DNA from: Acholeplasmatales bacterium
GTDB lineage: Bacteria > Bacillota_I > Bacilli_A > Acholeplasmatales > Acholeplasmataceae
Length of the DNA: 45,451 nt
Reading direction: 5' to 3'
NCBI GenBank assembly: GCA_031284605.1
Contig: JAITXV010000020.1
Span: 1 to 45,451, forward strand
Below the pieces are notes generated by a model. The model did not search any database. It saw nothing but the letters and a program-made list of their open reading frames with translations, and was not told the DNA's origin. Every line of letters begins with the position of its first letter. The first letter of the stretch is position 1. The translations under genes were made by a program, and so were the position numbers. Below, in pieces: positions 35,435 through 42,632 of this stretch.

Positions 35435-35509
35435 GTTCTCGTAGTAAAATGGATATTACGATTCCCTCCTAAGGAATAATTGCAGGTTCGATTCCTACCG
35501 AGAACGCCA
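35435..35509 (+). tRNA. tRNA-Arg (anticodon CCT)
   Basis: The acceptor arms GTTCTCG and CGAGAAC pair perfectly. The anticodon arm is ATTCC-CTCCTAA-GGAAT with anticodon CCT, reading AGG. The T arm is GCAGG-TTCGATT-CCTAC with one mismatch or wobble, and CCA is encoded. It stands alone between the serS leader and the SDR gene. Confidence 0.93.
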
Positions 35510-35552
35510 ATTATATTAATAGTTAATAAAATATGTTAACAAAGGAGTACAT

Positions 35553-36587
35553 ATGAATAAAAACGCGAAAGTAAAAACACCTTACTCTTGGCACACAAAA
35601 GCTATCCAAATAGTTAAAAATATAGATTTAAGTGGTCATATAATAATTGTTACAGGAGCTACTAATGGTATTGGTTATGAAACAACTAGAGTATTAGCTA
35701 AAACAAATGCAATAGTTATAGCTGCTGTTAGAAATGTGGAACTAGGGTATAAAAGGTTTAAAAAATATAATAATGTTCATATTGAATACTTAGATTTGTC
35801 CAAAGACAGTGCTATTTTTGATTTTATCAATGTTGTTAAAACTAAATATGATCATATTGATGCATTAATAAATAATGCAGGAGTGATGGGCGTTCCATAT
35901 AAATTAGATATAAAAGGAGTAGAAACTCACTTTTTAACTAATCATATTGGACCTTTTGAACTAACTTTAGGATTATTAGATTTGCTTAACAAAGGAGTAA
36001 ATCCTAGAATTATTAATTTAGCTAGTGTAGCACACAAATGGTCAGATATAAATTATGATGATATTGGTTTTGTTAATACCAAATATGATTATAAAATAGC
36101 TTACGCACAAAGTAAAACTGCTTCTATTTTGTTTACTACTAAATTAAGCGAAGTATTAAAAGACACTAAGATAAAAAGTTATTCAGTACATCCTGGGATA
36201 GTTCCTTTTACAAATGTTTGGAATACAAGAATTTTGAAAAATTTCAAAAGAAGTATAAAAGTGATGGTTTTTATTTTGAATATTTTACAAATAACTTTTA
36301 TTTTAAATATGTTTTCCTTTTTTAATAGAAGCAATATTATTAAACACTATAAAACAAATAAACAAGGGGCTTCTACTACGCTGTGGTGTTTAACTAATAA
36401 AGAACTAGATAATTATAATGGTGCATACTGTGAGGACTGCAATATTTACCCAGTTATTGAACCTAATATAAAAAAAGCATACGGAGTGGCTCCTTATGCA
36501 ATTGATATGACAAGTGCTAATAAATTATGGGATTTATCAATAAGTTTGTCAAATCCAAATATAATTAAAAATGAGGTAATTAGATGA
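35553..36587 (+). CDS. Short-chain dehydrogenase/reductase, retinol-dehydrogenase-like
   Basis: The 344-aa protein has the classical SDR layout: cofactor motif TGATNGIG at 34-41, NNAG at 107-110, catalytic Ser158 in LASVAH and Tyr184/Lys188 in YAQSK. An SVHPG segment follows. An Arg in AAVRN after the second strand suggests NADP. A hydrophobic stretch near 240-260 could contact the membrane. Substrate is unknown. The gene ends ATGA, with its TGA overlapping the ATG of fhs. It is therefore transcribed with the folate genes, an odd neighbour for them. Confidence 0.9.
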   Translation: MNKNAKVKTPYSWHTKAIQIVKNIDLSGHIIIVTGATNGIGYETTRVLAKTNAIVIAAVRNVELGYKRFKKYNNVHIEYLDLSKDSAIFDFINVVKTKYDHIDALINNAGVMGVPYKLDIKGVETHFLTNHIGPFELTLGLLDLLNKGVNPRIINLASVAHKWSDINYDDIGFVNTKYDYKIAYAQSKTASILFTTKLSEVLKDTKIKSYSVHPGIVPFTNVWNTRILKNFKRSIKVMVFILNILQITFILNMFSFFNRSNIIKHYKTNKQGASTTLWCLTNKELDNYNGAYCEDCNIYPVIEPNIKKAYGVAPYAIDMTSANKLWDLSISLSNPNIIKNEVIR

Positions 36588-38179
36588 ATATAAAACAAAT
36601 ACTTAAAAAAATGAATATAAAACCAGCTTCTTATTTTTTATATGGAAATGACAAGGCTAAAATAAAATATAATATTATTGATAAACTACCTGCTAAAGAT
36701 TCTAAATTAATTCTAGTCACTGCTATAACTCCTACACCATATGGTGAAGGTAAAACAACAGTATCTATTGGATTAGCTGACGCTCTTAATTTACTTGATA
36801 AAAATGTGGTTTTAGCGTTAAGGGAACCTAGTATGGGTCCTGTTTTTGGGTTAAAAGGTGGTGCTGTAGGTGGTGGATTATCCTCATTAATACCTGCAAA
36901 CGATATTAATTTGCATTTTACTGGTGATTTACACGCTATTAGTGCTGCTCATAATACTTTATCTGCTTTAATAGATAATCACATATATTTTGGAAATAAA
37001 TTAGGAATTGGAGAGGTTGTTTTTCCAAGAACTCTTGATATAAACGATAGAGATTTAAGGAAAATAGAAACAGCTACTAGAGAAGATAGTTTTATTATTA
37101 CTGCAGCTAGTGAAATAATGGCTATCATGGCTCTAACAACTTCTATAAAAGATTTAAAAGCAAGGTTAGGTAGAATCTTAATTGGATATACTTTTAAAAA
37201 TAAACCAGTATATGCTGCAGATTTAAAATGTATAGATGCATTAACTATTATTTTAAAAGACGCTATTAATCCTAATGTAGTTCAAACGCTAGAAGGAACG
37301 CCTTGTTTAGTTCATATGGGACCTTTCGCGAATGTAGCGCACGGTTGTAATAGTGTATTAGCCACTAAATTAGCTTTAAAAATAGGAGATTATGTAGTTA
37401 CTGAAGCTGGATTTGGTTCAGATTTAGGTGCTGAAAAGTTTTTAGATTTGAAATGTCCTATATTAAAACAAACCCCTTCTTGTGTTGTAATAGTTGTTAC
37501 TATAAAAGCTTTGAAATCTCACGCAGGTGAAGCATCTTCATTAATAAACACATCAAATGTTTCTAGCGTGCAAAAAGGATTAGATAATTTAACTAAACAT
37601 ATTGAAAATATTATAAGATATAATTTGAATTATGTTATAGCTTTAAACAGGTTTAGTAGTGATTCACCATCTGAAATAGATTTCTTAATAAAATGGGCTA
37701 AAGACAATAATCATAATTTAGAGGTATCAGAAGGTTTTGTTAAAGGTGGGGAAGGATGTGTTAGTTTAGCTTCAAAAGTTCTTTTGTTATGTGAAACAAA
37801 GAAGGAATTTAATAAACTTTATAATTATGATGATTCTATTGAAAATAAAATTAATATAATAGCTAAGACTATTTACGGTGCTTCAAAAGTTAAGTTTAGT
37901 AAAAAAGCACTTTCGCAAATAGAATTATATAATAAGTATGGTTATTCATCTTTACCAATATGTATTGCTAAAACTCCATTATCTTTAAGTGGAGATGCGC
38001 ATCTTTTAAATAGACCATCTGATTTTGAGTTAGTAATTAGTGAATTGAAACCTTCCCTTGGTGCTGGATTTATAGTTGCACTAACTAAAGGAATAATGAC
38101 TATGCCTGGATTAAATGAAACCCCACTAGCTTTAAGCATGAAAATATCAAATGATGGTAAAAAAGTGAGTTTGAAATAG
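36584..38179 (+). CDS. fhs: Formate--tetrahydrofolate ligase
   Basis: Makes 10-formyl-tetrahydrofolate from formate, tetrahydrofolate and ATP. The ATP-binding motif is TPTPYGEGKTTVSIGL at 49-64, followed by REPSMGPVFGLKGGAVGGG, NLHFTGDLHAI, and later VVTEAGFGSDLGAEKF. All are typical. The 531 aa is about 20-25 residues shorter than usual, mostly at the N-terminus. The ATG overlaps the SDR stop (ATGA), and folD starts one base after its stop. Together fhs and folD link formate with 5,10-methylene-tetrahydrofolate for purine and thymidylate synthesis. Confidence 0.97.
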   Translation: MNIKQILKKMNIKPASYFLYGNDKAKIKYNIIDKLPAKDSKLILVTAITPTPYGEGKTTVSIGLADALNLLDKNVVLALREPSMGPVFGLKGGAVGGGLSSLIPANDINLHFTGDLHAISAAHNTLSALIDNHIYFGNKLGIGEVVFPRTLDINDRDLRKIETATREDSFIITAASEIMAIMALTTSIKDLKARLGRILIGYTFKNKPVYAADLKCIDALTIILKDAINPNVVQTLEGTPCLVHMGPFANVAHGCNSVLATKLALKIGDYVVTEAGFGSDLGAEKFLDLKCPILKQTPSCVVIVVTIKALKSHAGEASSLINTSNVSSVQKGLDNLTKHIENIIRYNLNYVIALNRFSSDSPSEIDFLIKWAKDNNHNLEVSEGFVKGGEGCVSLASKVLLLCETKKEFNKLYNYDDSIENKINIIAKTIYGASKVKFSKKALSQIELYNKYGYSSLPICIAKTPLSLSGDAHLLNRPSDFELVISELKPSLGAGFIVALTKGIMTMPGLNETPLALSMKISNDGKKVSLK

Positions 38180-38180
38180 T

Positions 38181-39026
38181 ATGAAAATAATGGATGGATT
38201 TTCATGTGCTAATGCACGTAATTTGGTATTAAAAGAAACTATAAGTGATTTTATTAAAAAAGGGTATAGGGAGCCTTGTCTTGCAATTTTGCAAGTTGGA
38301 GATAACGAGGCAAGTAATTCATATATTAAATCTAAGTTAAAAGCATCTTCTTTAGTTGGAATAAAAGCTTTGCATATAAAATATGAAAATAGTGTTAGTT
38401 ACGAGTTGTTATATGAAAAAATAAATGAATTGAATAACAATGGTAATATTGATGGAATTATTGTTCAATTACCACTACCACCACATTTAGATGAATTTAA
38501 ATTGTTATCTGCTATTAATTATGAAAAAGATGTTGATGGTTTTAATATTTATAATAATGGGTTGTTATTTCAAAAAAGAGAAGGTATAAGACCTGCTACC
38601 CCACAAGGTATTTTAAATATTTTGAGTGATTATAATATTAAAATTCAAGGTTCTAAAGTTGTAGTTATAGGAAGGTCTAATATAGTCGGGTTTCCTATTA
38701 GTAAAATGTTGCTTGATTTAAACGCTACAGTCACAGTTTGTCACTCAAAAACTAAAAATATTAAGCAATATACTAAATATGCTGATATTATTGTTGTAGC
38801 TATTGGGAAGCCTAAATTTTTAACTTCTGACATGGTGAAAAAAGGTTGTGTAGTAATAGATGTTGGTATAAATAGGGTTAATGATAAACTTATAGGTGAT
38901 GTCGATTATGAAAATGTAAGTTTGAAATGTTCATATATTACTCCTGTTCCTAAAGGAATTGGACCTATGACAGTGAATGCTTTGCTTGAAAATACATTCA
39001 CATTATATAAAAAACACAATATTTAG
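38181..39026 (+). CDS. folD: Bifunctional methylene-THF dehydrogenase/methenyl-THF cyclohydrolase
   Basis: The 281-aa protein converts 5,10-methylene-tetrahydrofolate to 10-formyl-tetrahydrofolate. Motifs are SNSYIKSKLKAS (catalytic Tyr and Lys), DGIIVQLPLPPHL, PATPQGIL, and the cofactor loop VVIGRSNIVGFP. The residue before the final Pro is usually Lys (GKP) and is Phe here. The C-terminus has TPVPKGIGPMT in place of the common TPVPGGVGPMT. The start is one base after fhs, so translation is coupled. Confidence 0.97.
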   Translation: MKIMDGFSCANARNLVLKETISDFIKKGYREPCLAILQVGDNEASNSYIKSKLKASSLVGIKALHIKYENSVSYELLYEKINELNNNGNIDGIIVQLPLPPHLDEFKLLSAINYEKDVDGFNIYNNGLLFQKREGIRPATPQGILNILSDYNIKIQGSKVVVIGRSNIVGFPISKMLLDLNATVTVCHSKTKNIKQYTKYADIIVVAIGKPKFLTSDMVKKGCVVIDVGINRVNDKLIGDVDYENVSLKCSYITPVPKGIGPMTVNALLENTFTLYKKHNI

Positions 39027-39055
39027 CATAATACAAGCATAATTATGAAAAAAAT

Positions 39056-39061
39056 AGTATA
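39056..39061 (+). promoter_or_regulatory. Promoter -10 box of ppa
   Basis: TATAAT, 32 bases before the ppa ATG, with AAAAGGA between them. The folD-ppa spacer has no clear terminator, so readthrough is possible. Confidence 0.5.
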
Positions 39062-39093
39062 ATTATTAAGTATGATTAAAGAAAAGGATTTTT

Positions 39094-39621
39094 ATGAATA
39101 TATTACACGATATTAACGAAAATAGAATAACACCTGAATGCTTTATTGCTGTAATAGAAATATCTAAAGGAAGCAAGAAGAAATACGAGCTAGATAAAGA
39201 GACCGGTCTAATAATTTTAGATAGGGTTTTATTTACTTCTACTCATTATCCTGCTAATTATGGTTTTATACCAAGAACACATGCAGGGGATAATGACCCT
39301 TTAGATGTGCTAGTTTTATGTCAAGAAGACATAGAACCAATGAGTTTAGTTAAATGTTACCCTATTGGAGTTATAAAAATGATTGATCAAAATGAGATAG
39401 ATGAAAAAATAATCGCTATTCCATTTGGAGATCCATCTTATAATCACTACAAGGATGTTAAAGATTTGCCAAAACATGTAGTAGAAGAAATGTCACATTT
39501 CTTTGAAGTATATAAACAACTTGAAGGTAAAAGAACTTATATTCAAACTACTCAAGATGTTGTTGAAGCAAAAAAAGTTATTAAGGGATGTATAGATAAA
39601 TATAAAGAAATACACAAATAA
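39094..39621 (+). CDS. ppa: Inorganic pyrophosphatase, soluble family I
   Basis: Splits PPi into two phosphates. The 175-aa protein has the family signature DNDPLDVLVL, with KKKYELDKETGLIILDRVL ahead of it, YPANYGFIP, and PFGDPSY near the metal site. It has no membrane segments. Finding a PPi-destroying enzyme near PPi-using PFK and PPDK is notable, as PPi hydrolysis would compete with them. It shares strand with yebC, 14 bases downstream. Confidence 0.97.
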   Translation: MNILHDINENRITPECFIAVIEISKGSKKKYELDKETGLIILDRVLFTSTHYPANYGFIPRTHAGDNDPLDVLVLCQEDIEPMSLVKCYPIGVIKMIDQNEIDEKIIAIPFGDPSYNHYKDVKDLPKHVVEEMSHFFEVYKQLEGKRTYIQTTQDVVEAKKVIKGCIDKYKEIHK

Positions 39622-39635
39622 AAGGAGAAAATAAA

Positions 39636-40367
39636 ATGGGAAGAGCACACGAAGTCAGAGCTGCCTCTATGGCAAAGACAGCCGCTGTCAAATCAAAATT
39701 ATATGCAAAATGGGCTAAAGAGATATATATGGCAGCTAAATCAGGGGTACCTGATCCAGATATGAATGCTGGGCTTAAAAGAATTATTGAAAGAGCAAAA
39801 AAAGAACAAGTAACTGCTGATGTTATTAAAAGGTCAATTGAAAAAGCAAGCGGAGTTAAAGGTGGAAATTTTTCAGAAATTCAGTATGAAGGAAGAGGAC
39901 CTGCTGGAACTAGCGTAATAGTTGATTGTTTAACTGATAATGTAAATAGAACAGTTGGTTCTGTAAGAACAGCTTTTACAAAATGCGGTGGAACTTTTGG
40001 TGCAGCAGTTGGATTTCAGTTTGAGCATAAAGCAGTTGTAAGCGTTGAAGGATTTAGTGAAGAAGAAGTATTAGAAGCATTAATTATGAATGATATAGAT
40101 GCAGACACACAAACCGAAGACAATATAGTAACTGTAACAGGTCAAGCAACTGATTATTCTAGAATCAAAGATGCTTTAACCACTTTAAAAGAAGATTTAG
40201 ATTTTGAAGATAGCGAAGTTACATATTTACCTACTACATATGTAGAATTAACAGATTCAGAAGATATTAGAAAATTTAAGAGATTTATCGGAATGTTAGA
40301 AGAAATAGAAGATGTTCAAGACTATTATCATAATGCACAATATGATGATTCTGAAGAAGAAGAATAA
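39636..40367 (+). CDS. yebC: YebC/PmpR family protein
   Basis: The 243-aa product starts MGRAHEVRAASMAKTAAVKS, the family's usual basic N-terminus, and continues with PDPDMNAGLKRIIERAKKEQV and YEGRGPAGTSVIVDCLTDNVNRT. The C-terminus is acidic (DDSEEEE). Family members have been described as DNA-binding regulators and, more recently, as translation factors that help ribosomes through proline-rich stretches. It follows ppa closely with an AAAGGAG site, so the two probably form a unit. Confidence 0.97.
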   Translation: MGRAHEVRAASMAKTAAVKSKLYAKWAKEIYMAAKSGVPDPDMNAGLKRIIERAKKEQVTADVIKRSIEKASGVKGGNFSEIQYEGRGPAGTSVIVDCLTDNVNRTVGSVRTAFTKCGGTFGAAVGFQFEHKAVVSVEGFSEEEVLEALIMNDIDADTQTEDNIVTVTGQATDYSRIKDALTTLKEDLDFEDSEVTYLPTTYVELTDSEDIRKFKRFIGMLEEIEDVQDYYHNAQYDDSEEEE

Positions 40368-40394
40368 AATTATATATATTTATAAAAATAATGA

Positions 40395-40455
40395 TATAAT
40401 AGAAAATGCCTCTATGATTACGCGTTTATAGTTTTCATGGCAAAGGAGAAAAAAG
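40395..40455 (+). promoter_or_regulatory. rpmE promoter -10 and possible structured leader
   Basis: TATAAT at 40395-40400 is followed by a short leader in which TGCC (about 40407) can pair with GGCA (about 40439), enclosing CTAT and ATAG. The AAAGGAG of rpmE sits at the 3-prime foot. This could be an L31-type autoregulatory leader, as predicted in other Firmicutes, but the stem is short and the assignment is tentative. Confidence 0.4.
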
Positions 40456-40677
40456 ATGAATAAAAAAGTACAACCTAAATATAATGTTATTAAAGTTAAA
40501 TGTTCAACATGCGGACACGAATTTGAATTTGGAACTACTGTTAAAGATATTAAAGTAGATACCTGTTCTAATTGTCATCCGTTTTATACTGGACATCAAA
40601 CATTTACCCAAGCAGCCGGTAGAGTTGAAAAGTTTAATAAAAAATACGGAATTGATTCAAATAAAAGACCTGAATAA
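40456..40677 (+). CDS. rpmE: Ribosomal protein bL31 (zinc-binding form)
   Basis: The 73-aa protein joins the two ribosomal subunits. It keeps the zinc ligands CSTCGH and [12 protein letters not shown], so it is the C+ (zinc) form rather than the zinc-free form used in zinc starvation. [16 protein letters not shown] is the conserved C-terminal part. The terminator overlaps its last codons. Confidence 0.97.
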   Translation: MNKKVQPKYNVIKVKCSTCGHEFEFGTTVKDIKVDTCSNCHPFYTGHQTFTQAAGRVEKFNKKYGIDSNKRPE

Positions 40678-40689
40678 AAAGGTCTTTTT
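40664..40689 (+). terminator. rpmE terminator
   Basis: AAAAGACC pairs with GGTCTTTT, with a long T run. The left arm lies inside the last codons of rpmE, so gene end and terminator overlap. Confidence 0.88.
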
Positions 40690-40738
40690 TATTGAACGAT
40701 AATAGTTCTTATTTTATACCTTATATTATTTTTTAATG

Positions 40739-40744
40739 TATAAT
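40739..40744 (+). promoter_or_regulatory. Promoter -10 box of tdk
   Basis: TATAAT, 28 bases before the tdk ATG, with AAAGGAG in between. No strong -35 is seen. Confidence 0.55.
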
Positions 40745-40772
40745 AGATAAAACATTAAAGGAGTTTTATAAA

Positions 40773-41351
40773 ATGGGTGACAAAGTTGGTTCTATTGAAG
40801 TTGTTTGCGGACCTATGTTTGCAGGTAAGACTGAGGAGTTAATTAGAAGAATAAGAAGATTGGTTTATGCAAAAAAGAGTTTTTTAGTATTTAAACCAGC
40901 TATTGATGATAGGTACTCAAAGAAAAGTGAATTAGTAAGTCACAATAAAACTACTTGTGATTCTATATTAATTAATAATTCTTTAGATATATTAAATTAT
41001 ATAAGTCCAACACTTGATGCAGTTATAATTGACGAAGCACAATTTTTTGATAATAACATTGTCAAGATTGCTGATAAACTTGCTGATAGCGGAATTAGAG
41101 TTATTATTGGAGGGTTAGATAGAGATTTTAAAGGGGAACCTTTTGGACCAATGCCTTTTTTATTAGCCATTGCAGAAAGTGTAACTAAACTGACTGCAAT
41201 TTGTGTGAAATCTGGAGAAGCAGCTACTAGAACTCAAAGAATAATTAATAATAAACCTGCTAACTATAACGACCCAATAATTTTAGTTGGTGCACAAGAG
41301 TCATATGAACCAAGAAGCAGGGCAGAGCATGAAGTTCCAGGAAAGAAATGA
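40773..41351 (+). CDS. tdk: Thymidine kinase
   Basis: Salvage enzyme that phosphorylates thymidine with ATP. The 192-aa protein has the P-loop CGPMFAGKT at 12-20, DEAQFF at 88-93 and GLDRDF at 114-119, followed by the lasso region NDPIILVGAQESYEP. The usual structural zinc site of four Cys or Cys/His (CxxC, then CRxC/H) reads CVKS at 144-147 and RSRAEH at 181-186, so only one of four ligands remains. The core is otherwise normal. It ends in TGA, inside which reading continues in another frame for tadA (23-bp overlap). Confidence 0.95.
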   Translation: MGDKVGSIEVVCGPMFAGKTEELIRRIRRLVYAKKSFLVFKPAIDDRYSKKSELVSHNKTTCDSILINNSLDILNYISPTLDAVIIDEAQFFDNNIVKIADKLADSGIRVIIGGLDRDFKGEPFGPMPFLLAIAESVTKLTAICVKSGEAATRTQRIINNKPANYNDPIILVGAQESYEPRSRAEHEVPGKK

Positions 41352-41769
41352 TTCATTTTATATGTCGCTAGCTTTGAATGAAGCTAAAAAAGCATATAAA
41401 AAAAACGAAGTTCCTGTCGGATGCGTTATAGTAAAAGATAACAAAGTAATTGCAGCGTCGCATAATAAAAAAGAAAAAAAGAATATTATTTTAGCACATG
41501 CGGAGATACTAGCAATTATTAAAGCATCAAAGAAATTGCATACTTGGCGATTAGAAAACTGTATTTTATATGTAACTTTAGAGCCATGTGCTATGTGTAT
41601 GGCAGCAATTTCACAATCTAGGGTGAAAAAAATCATTATTTCTTCTAAAAATAACAAAAAATTAGAAGAGTATGATATAATAGATAGCATAACTAAAGAC
41701 TATGGAATACTTGAGAGCGAATCTTCACAGCTATTAAAAACTTTTTTCCAATCTTTACGAGATAAGTAG
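41329..41769 (+). CDS. tadA: tRNA-specific adenosine deaminase
   Basis: Converts adenosine 34 to inosine in tRNA-Arg(ACG). The 147-aa protein starts at ATG 41329 (MKFQERNDSFYMSLAL). An earlier in-frame ATG at 41287 lies deep inside tdk and would add 14 residues not seen in the family. Zinc and catalytic motifs are LAHAEILAI (HAE 57-59) and EPCAMCMAAI (PCAMC 86-90). The gene overlaps tdk by 23 bp in another frame and lies directly before the SRP RNA, a neighbour order common in Firmicutes. Confidence 0.95.
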   Translation: MKFQERNDSFYMSLALNEAKKAYKKNEVPVGCVIVKDNKVIAASHNKKEKKNIILAHAEILAIIKASKKLHTWRLENCILYVTLEPCAMCMAAISQSRVKKIIISSKNNKKLEEYDIIDSITKDYGILESESSQLLKTFFQSLRDK

Positions 41770-41773
41770 TCTT

Positions 41774-41869
41774 GTTAACCATTGCCATTCAATATTCACA
41801 TATGAATCGGGTCAGGTCTTGAGTGAAGCAGCCATAAGTACAGCGAGTATGTGGATGGCAATGGTTAAT
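41774..41869 (+). ncRNA. ffs: Signal recognition particle RNA, small bacterial type
   Basis: A long hairpin of about 96 bases: GTTAACCATTGCCAT at the 5-prime foot pairs with ATGGCAATGGTTAAT at the 3-prime foot. The tip has the conserved Ffh-binding loop sequences GGTCAGGTC and GAAGCAGCC. The apical loop between them is TTGAGT where CGGAAG is usual. It has no Alu domain, unlike the about 270-base RNA of Bacillus. The position after tadA is common. No promoter box stands out, as it lies only 4 bases after the tadA stop. Confidence 0.93.
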
Positions 41870-41908
41870 GTGACTACTTATTAATAATAAAACAAAGGGG
41901 TAACAAAA

Positions 41909-42631
41909 ATGAGCAAGTATAATTATAAAATGTTTAAAAACGTAAAAACTGAACCAATATGTGTACAAGTATTGCCAGATGGCAATAATATTTATATTCA
42001 TGAGTTCAATGAAGAAGCTTCGTATAATACATATACAGCTAGAGGGATGTTTTATTCATGGGCATCCGATGGGAAAGATTATAGACTTTTCGTAGACAAA
42101 GATTATTATGTGGCACTTGCTGATTTGTTTACTTTAGAAGCTAATATCAGTTTTACTGATCATTTAAAAAGATTAATAAAATATAATCTAATTAATAAAA
42201 TAGTTACTTATAGTATGTTTGGACTAGTATTTGTGTATCTTATTGTAATGTTTATCATTAACTCAAGCACTAGCAATTCAATTCAAAGCAATTACTTATT
42301 ATTTCCAGTTATTGGTTGTTTAGTAGTGTCACTAGGAATGTCTTTTGCTTTTAGAACTCCTCAAAAGAAGAGTTTAGATAAGTATAGAAAAGAAATGCAA
42401 GACTTATTAGGCAGTGATGGAATTAATAATTTAATGAATTGTCAAACTGAATTTTCTAAAGCCTATTACGACAAAGCACATCCAGCAGTTATTGAAGAAG
42501 AGATTGTAGAAAATGATATAGTTGATATAGAAAAAACAGAAAGCAATCCAGAAGAAGCATCTCTGGACGAGAAGGAAAATAAGGATGCAAATGAAGAAAA
42601 AAATACTGAAGAAGAGGATGAAATAAAATAA
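41909..42631 (+). CDS. Unknown protein with two membrane segments and an acidic tail
   Basis: The 240-aa product is not recognised. About 95 soluble residues with aromatic-rich strands (YTARGMFYSWASDGKDYRLFVD) come first. Two hydrophobic segments follow at about 97-118 and 129-148, then a Lys-rich helix. The tail of about 50 residues is mostly Glu, Asp, Asn and Lys and probably disordered. It has an AAAGGGG ribosome site. Its stop is followed after one base by the transketolase gene, so they are cotranscribed. No catalytic motif is visible. Confidence 0.8.
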   Translation: MSKYNYKMFKNVKTEPICVQVLPDGNNIYIHEFNEEASYNTYTARGMFYSWASDGKDYRLFVDKDYYVALADLFTLEANISFTDHLKRLIKYNLINKIVTYSMFGLVFVYLIVMFIINSSTSNSIQSNYLLFPVIGCLVVSLGMSFAFRTPQKKSLDKYRKEMQDLLGSDGINNLMNCQTEFSKAYYDKAHPAVIEEEIVENDIVDIEKTESNPEEASLDEKENKDANEEKNTEEEDEIK

Positions 42632-42632
42632 T

